Assembly: GCA_020436125.1 (NCBI GenBank)
Contig: JAGQYK010000003.1
Location: forward strand, 86,090-132,535
Reading direction: 5' to 3'
From: Cyclobacteriaceae bacterium
Lineage (GTDB): Bacteria; Bacteroidota; Bacteroidia; Cytophagales; Cyclobacteriaceae
DNA length: 46,446 nt
Of the stretch, positions 44,335-46,446 are shown one piece after another. The notes under the pieces were generated by a model. The model was given only the letters and a program-made list of their open reading frames with translations, made no database searches and was not told where the DNA came from. Each line of letters opens with the position of its first letter. Within the stretch, counting starts at the first letter, position 1. The translations under genes were made by a program, and so were the position numbers.

Positions 44335-44663
44335 TCCTTTTGATATTTTTCAATGTACCCTTCAAAGTCGCCAATATGTTTTTCCGATGACGTAAAGATT
44401 TCAAAGCGTTCATCAAGGGCTTTAAACTCCTCCTGAAATTGCTTTTTAAACTTATCGAAAGCTTCTTTACTTGTCCAACAGTCGATAGTGATAAAGCGAT
44501 CTGGGTGGTTAATATCCTGATGTAATTCAGTGGAAATGTGACCAGTTCCTTTTTTAAATAACTTCATCCAATCACCATTTGGCCCATAAGCGTGTTCAAA
44601 AGCATCAACGTGCTCTGGCTTAACGCTGTATTCCCAAATGTAGGTAAAGGCTTGGCTTAACAT
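44331..44663 (-). CDS. Antibiotic-biosynthesis-monooxygenase (ABM) domain protein
   Basis: The 110-residue protein has the ABM/dimeric alpha-beta barrel pattern: FTYIWEYSVKPEHVDAFEHAYG at the N-terminus, FITIDCWTSKEAFDKFKKQF in the middle and a helical tail. Members include haem-degrading and quinol monooxygenases as well as proteins of unknown role. The substrate cannot be deduced. It overlaps the asparaginase-like gene by 4 bp and lies 31 bp after the DUF4249 stop, so all may form one transcript with the TonB receptor. Confidence 0.8.
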   Translation of the reverse strand: MLSQAFTYIWEYSVKPEHVDAFEHAYGPNGDWMKLFKKGTGHISTELHQDINHPDRFITIDCWTSKEAFDKFKKQFQEEFKALDERFEIFTSSEKHIGDFEGYIEKYQKE

Positions 44664-44694
44664 TAATCTACTTAATAAAAGTGAAGTTAAAATT

Positions 44695-45591
44695 TTATTT
44701 AGTAATCACCTGCTCAATGATATACACATCAGAAGCATAAAAGAAGCCGAGTGCATTGTTGCTGATGTTGCTAGGAACATTGGCAGCCACATAACCAAAT
44801 GGCCCCAACCCTTTCCATTCTGTCTCTGATAACATGGCCCGCACAAAATTATAATGCTCATCCGTCATGCTATAAAACTTTTCAATCACCTTTGAGCCGT
44901 AGGCCAATCGCGGTTCATTCGACTCACCATATGCAAAGATGGCAGGGGGTTCTAATCCTGGATGAAGGTAATAACTAGAATCGGAGGTTACAGGATCATT
45001 TTCTGATGCAACTTTATCCAGTTGCGTTTGTATCCATTGCGGCACCACCCAGTTCTCTGGGTAGTAATCCTTCACATTCGGGTTGATTTCAGAGGTAACA
45101 GTATACTTGTAAGGTACAGCTGAGCCGAAGTTATCCCGGTAAAGAAATTGGAAGTAGTCGACTCCATCTCCAAAATTTAATGGAATGTCCCACTTGGAAA
45201 TTGAAACAGGGGTTGTTGGTTCGGCTTTGATCATTGGTGCAAAGGCTTCATAGTGTTCTCCTTCTATGTCTATGATTAGTTGATAGGTCTTACCCACCTG
45301 TCCCTGCACATCTTCTTTAGTTGAATAGATTCCGGATTCTCTTTCAGTAAGAATAAATAATTGTGCGCCATCACTAATTGACACCAGTGCTCCTGTGACT
45401 GGAACAGGCTTCTCACTAACAATGACCGGTTGTGTTCTGATGAGTTTGACTTGATGGGCCTTTTGTTCTGAAGTAATAGAACCTTCAACCACCAACCTTC
45501 CAGATGTATTTTCAGCTTCTTCCCACTCCAATTTTTCAATACATGAATAGTTGACGATAGTGATAAAGGCTAAAAAGAATCGCTTATTCAT
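44695..45591 (-). CDS. DUF4249 lipoprotein, partner of the TonB receptor
   Basis: The 298-residue protein has a lipoprotein signal (VNYSC, Cys near 17). GRLVVEGSITSEQKAHQVKL is the DUF4249 opening, followed by a carboxypeptidase-like beta domain (VPVTGALVSISDG) and SGIYSTKEDVQGQVGKTYQL. DUF4249 proteins are usually encoded after a TonB-dependent receptor, as here (2-bp gap), and are believed to be outer-surface subunits of nutrient uptake complexes. The transported nutrient is unknown. Confidence 0.85.
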   Translation of the reverse strand: MNKRFFLAFITIVNYSCIEKLEWEEAENTSGRLVVEGSITSEQKAHQVKLIRTQPVIVSEKPVPVTGALVSISDGAQLFILTERESGIYSTKEDVQGQVGKTYQLIIDIEGEHYEAFAPMIKAEPTTPVSISKWDIPLNFGDGVDYFQFLYRDNFGSAVPYKYTVTSEINPNVKDYYPENWVVPQWIQTQLDKVASENDPVTSDSSYYLHPGLEPPAIFAYGESNEPRLAYGSKVIEKFYSMTDEHYNFVRAMLSETEWKGLGPFGYVAANVPSNISNNALGFFYASDVYIIEQVITK

Positions 45592-45593
45592 AT

Positions 45594-46446
45594 CTAAAAC
45601 TTGAAATTGTAGGTAACACTGGGGATAATACCAAAAAGGTAGAGCTTTTGATAGGCAGAGTTGTCTTTCGTTTTAATTACGTCTATATCTTCCAATTCGG
45701 CACTTACAAAAGCGGTAGATGCATTGTGACGGTTATAGATATTGTATATCCCGAAGGACCAGTGGCTGTCGTTTTTTCGATTTTCTTTTTCTTTAGGGTA
45801 TAGCGTAAATGTTACATCCAACCTGTGGTAATCAGGAAGTCTGCTTGCATTTCTACTTCCATAAACTGGTACAATCTGATCTTCATATCTATAGGTTTCA
45901 ATGGGGAGGGTAATTGGTCTGCCTGTTGCATAAACAAAATTTGTGCTTACTGACCATCTTTTTGAAAGTTCAAGATTTGTTCCTGATGAGATGGCGTGTG
46001 GTTGATCATAATTGGCATTATAAAAATTATTTCCATTCAATTCCAGGATTTTACGCTCAGCCCGCGAGTAATTATAGCTGAACCATCCTGTTACTCTCCC
46101 CTTATTTTTTTTGATGGATAACTCTGCACCATAGGCTCTTCCTATTCCTGACCGAAGCTCACCTTCGAGATACCGATTCATTATGAGTTGAGCATGATTT
46201 TTGTAATCTATTTGATTGGTCATTTTTTTATAGTAGGTCTCTATAGAAAATTCGTATTGATTTTCATTGAAATCTTTATAGTACCCAACCGAATAATGAT
46301 CTGCTGCCTGTGGTGAAGTATGCGCTGTGCTTGGGAACCAGATATCAAATACATTTAAACCAAGACTAAGGTTTGAGAGTAATTGCATGTACTGCTTTGA
46401 ACGGTTATAGCTTACTTTTATAGAACTTGTCGGGTTGAGTAGATAG
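45594..46446 (-). CDS. TonB-dependent receptor, C-terminal part
   Basis: The frame is open from 45594 to the window edge, so the 5' end lies outside. The 283 visible residues are alternating beta strands of an outer-membrane barrel, for example TYYKKMTNQIDYKN, GWFSYNYSRAER and the final VTYNFKF with its C-terminal aromatic. The upstream segment beyond the first ATG (46388) continues in the same style (LLNPTSSIKVSYNRSKQY), which shows that ATG is internal. The following gene is DUF4249, so this is the outer-membrane porin of a SusC/D-like or RagAB-like uptake pair. Confidence 0.9.
   Translation of the reverse strand, partial: YLLNPTSSIKVSYNRSKQYMQLLSNLSLGLNVFDIWFPSTAHTSPQAADHYSVGYYKDFNENQYEFSIETYYKKMTNQIDYKNHAQLIMNRYLEGELRSGIGRAYGAELSIKKNKGRVTGWFSYNYSRAERKILELNGNNFYNANYDQPHAISSGTNLELSKRWSVSTNFVYATGRPITLPIETYRYEDQIVPVYGSRNASRLPDYHRLDVTFTLYPKEKENRKNDSHWSFGIYNIYNRHNASTAFVSAELEDIDVIKTKDNSAYQKLYLFGIIPSVTYNFKF

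Overview
The window looks like ordinary chromosome of a member of the Bacteroidota, most likely of the order Cytophagales. Signs of this are a very large secreted protein with a type IX secretion (T9SS) C-terminal sorting domain, a TonB-dependent receptor followed by a DUF4249 lipoprotein, a head-GIN-domain protein, AT-rich short intergenic gaps, and TAnnTTTG-like -7 promoter boxes. I saw no tRNA, rRNA, CRISPR array, insertion sequence, phage gene or recognisable defence system. The species cannot be named from the sequence alone.

Layout. 1-3.3 kb (minus): a PLP aminotransferase, a six-span membrane protein, an RsmB/NOP RNA methyltransferase and the start of a PlsC-like acyltransferase that runs off the edge. 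3.4-9.4 kb (plus): a two-gene unit made of a large secreted glycoside-hydrolase-like protein and a DUF5107-TPR protein. 9.5-10.5 kb (plus): a VanX-like D,D-dipeptidase lipoprotein overlapping a MazG-like pyrophosphohydrolase. 10.5-15.3 kb (minus): ComB-like phosphatase, GcvT, and a 1000-residue membrane-TPR protein. 15.4-21 kb: a GNAT acetyltransferase, then gatC, plsC, an M24 peptidase, a thioesterase, a MATE transporter and a NUDIX hydrolase on the minus strand. 21-22.5 kb (plus): rnhB and an NRDE protein. 22.5-29.5 kb (minus): a 2330-residue T9SS surface protein built of ten related modules. 29.7-36.6 kb: an ABC ATPase, a PduO-type cobalamin adenosyltransferase, an SH3-like secreted protein, ilvE, a small secreted protein, prfB, an MFS transporter and a YhhN lysoplasmalogenase. 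36.7-46.4 kb: a GIN-domain protein, YigZ, a rhodanese carrying a Cys-rich metal-binding module, a TetA-like transporter, an alpha/beta hydrolase carrying the same Cys-rich module, a second SH3-like protein, a DUF885-like lipoprotein, an asparaginase half-domain with an ABM monooxygenase, and the DUF4249/TonB receptor pair.

Most certain special feature: prfB (33676-34774) is split by an in-frame TGA inside a classic programmed +1 frameshift site with an internal Shine-Dalgarno sequence, so RF2 autoregulation operates here and the gene starts well upstream of the long downstream reading frame. Best candidates for undescribed biology are the glycoside hydrolase/DUF5107-TPR pair, the modular T9SS protein with two distant near-duplicate modules, and the rhodanese / TetA-like transporter / hydrolase neighbourhood in which the two flanking enzymes share one five-cysteine motif.

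Gene packing is tight. Five of the seven convergent gene junctions have five or fewer bases between stop codons or overlap, leaving no room for a terminator. The other two carry clear hairpin terminators. Function calls come from motif recognition without database searches.
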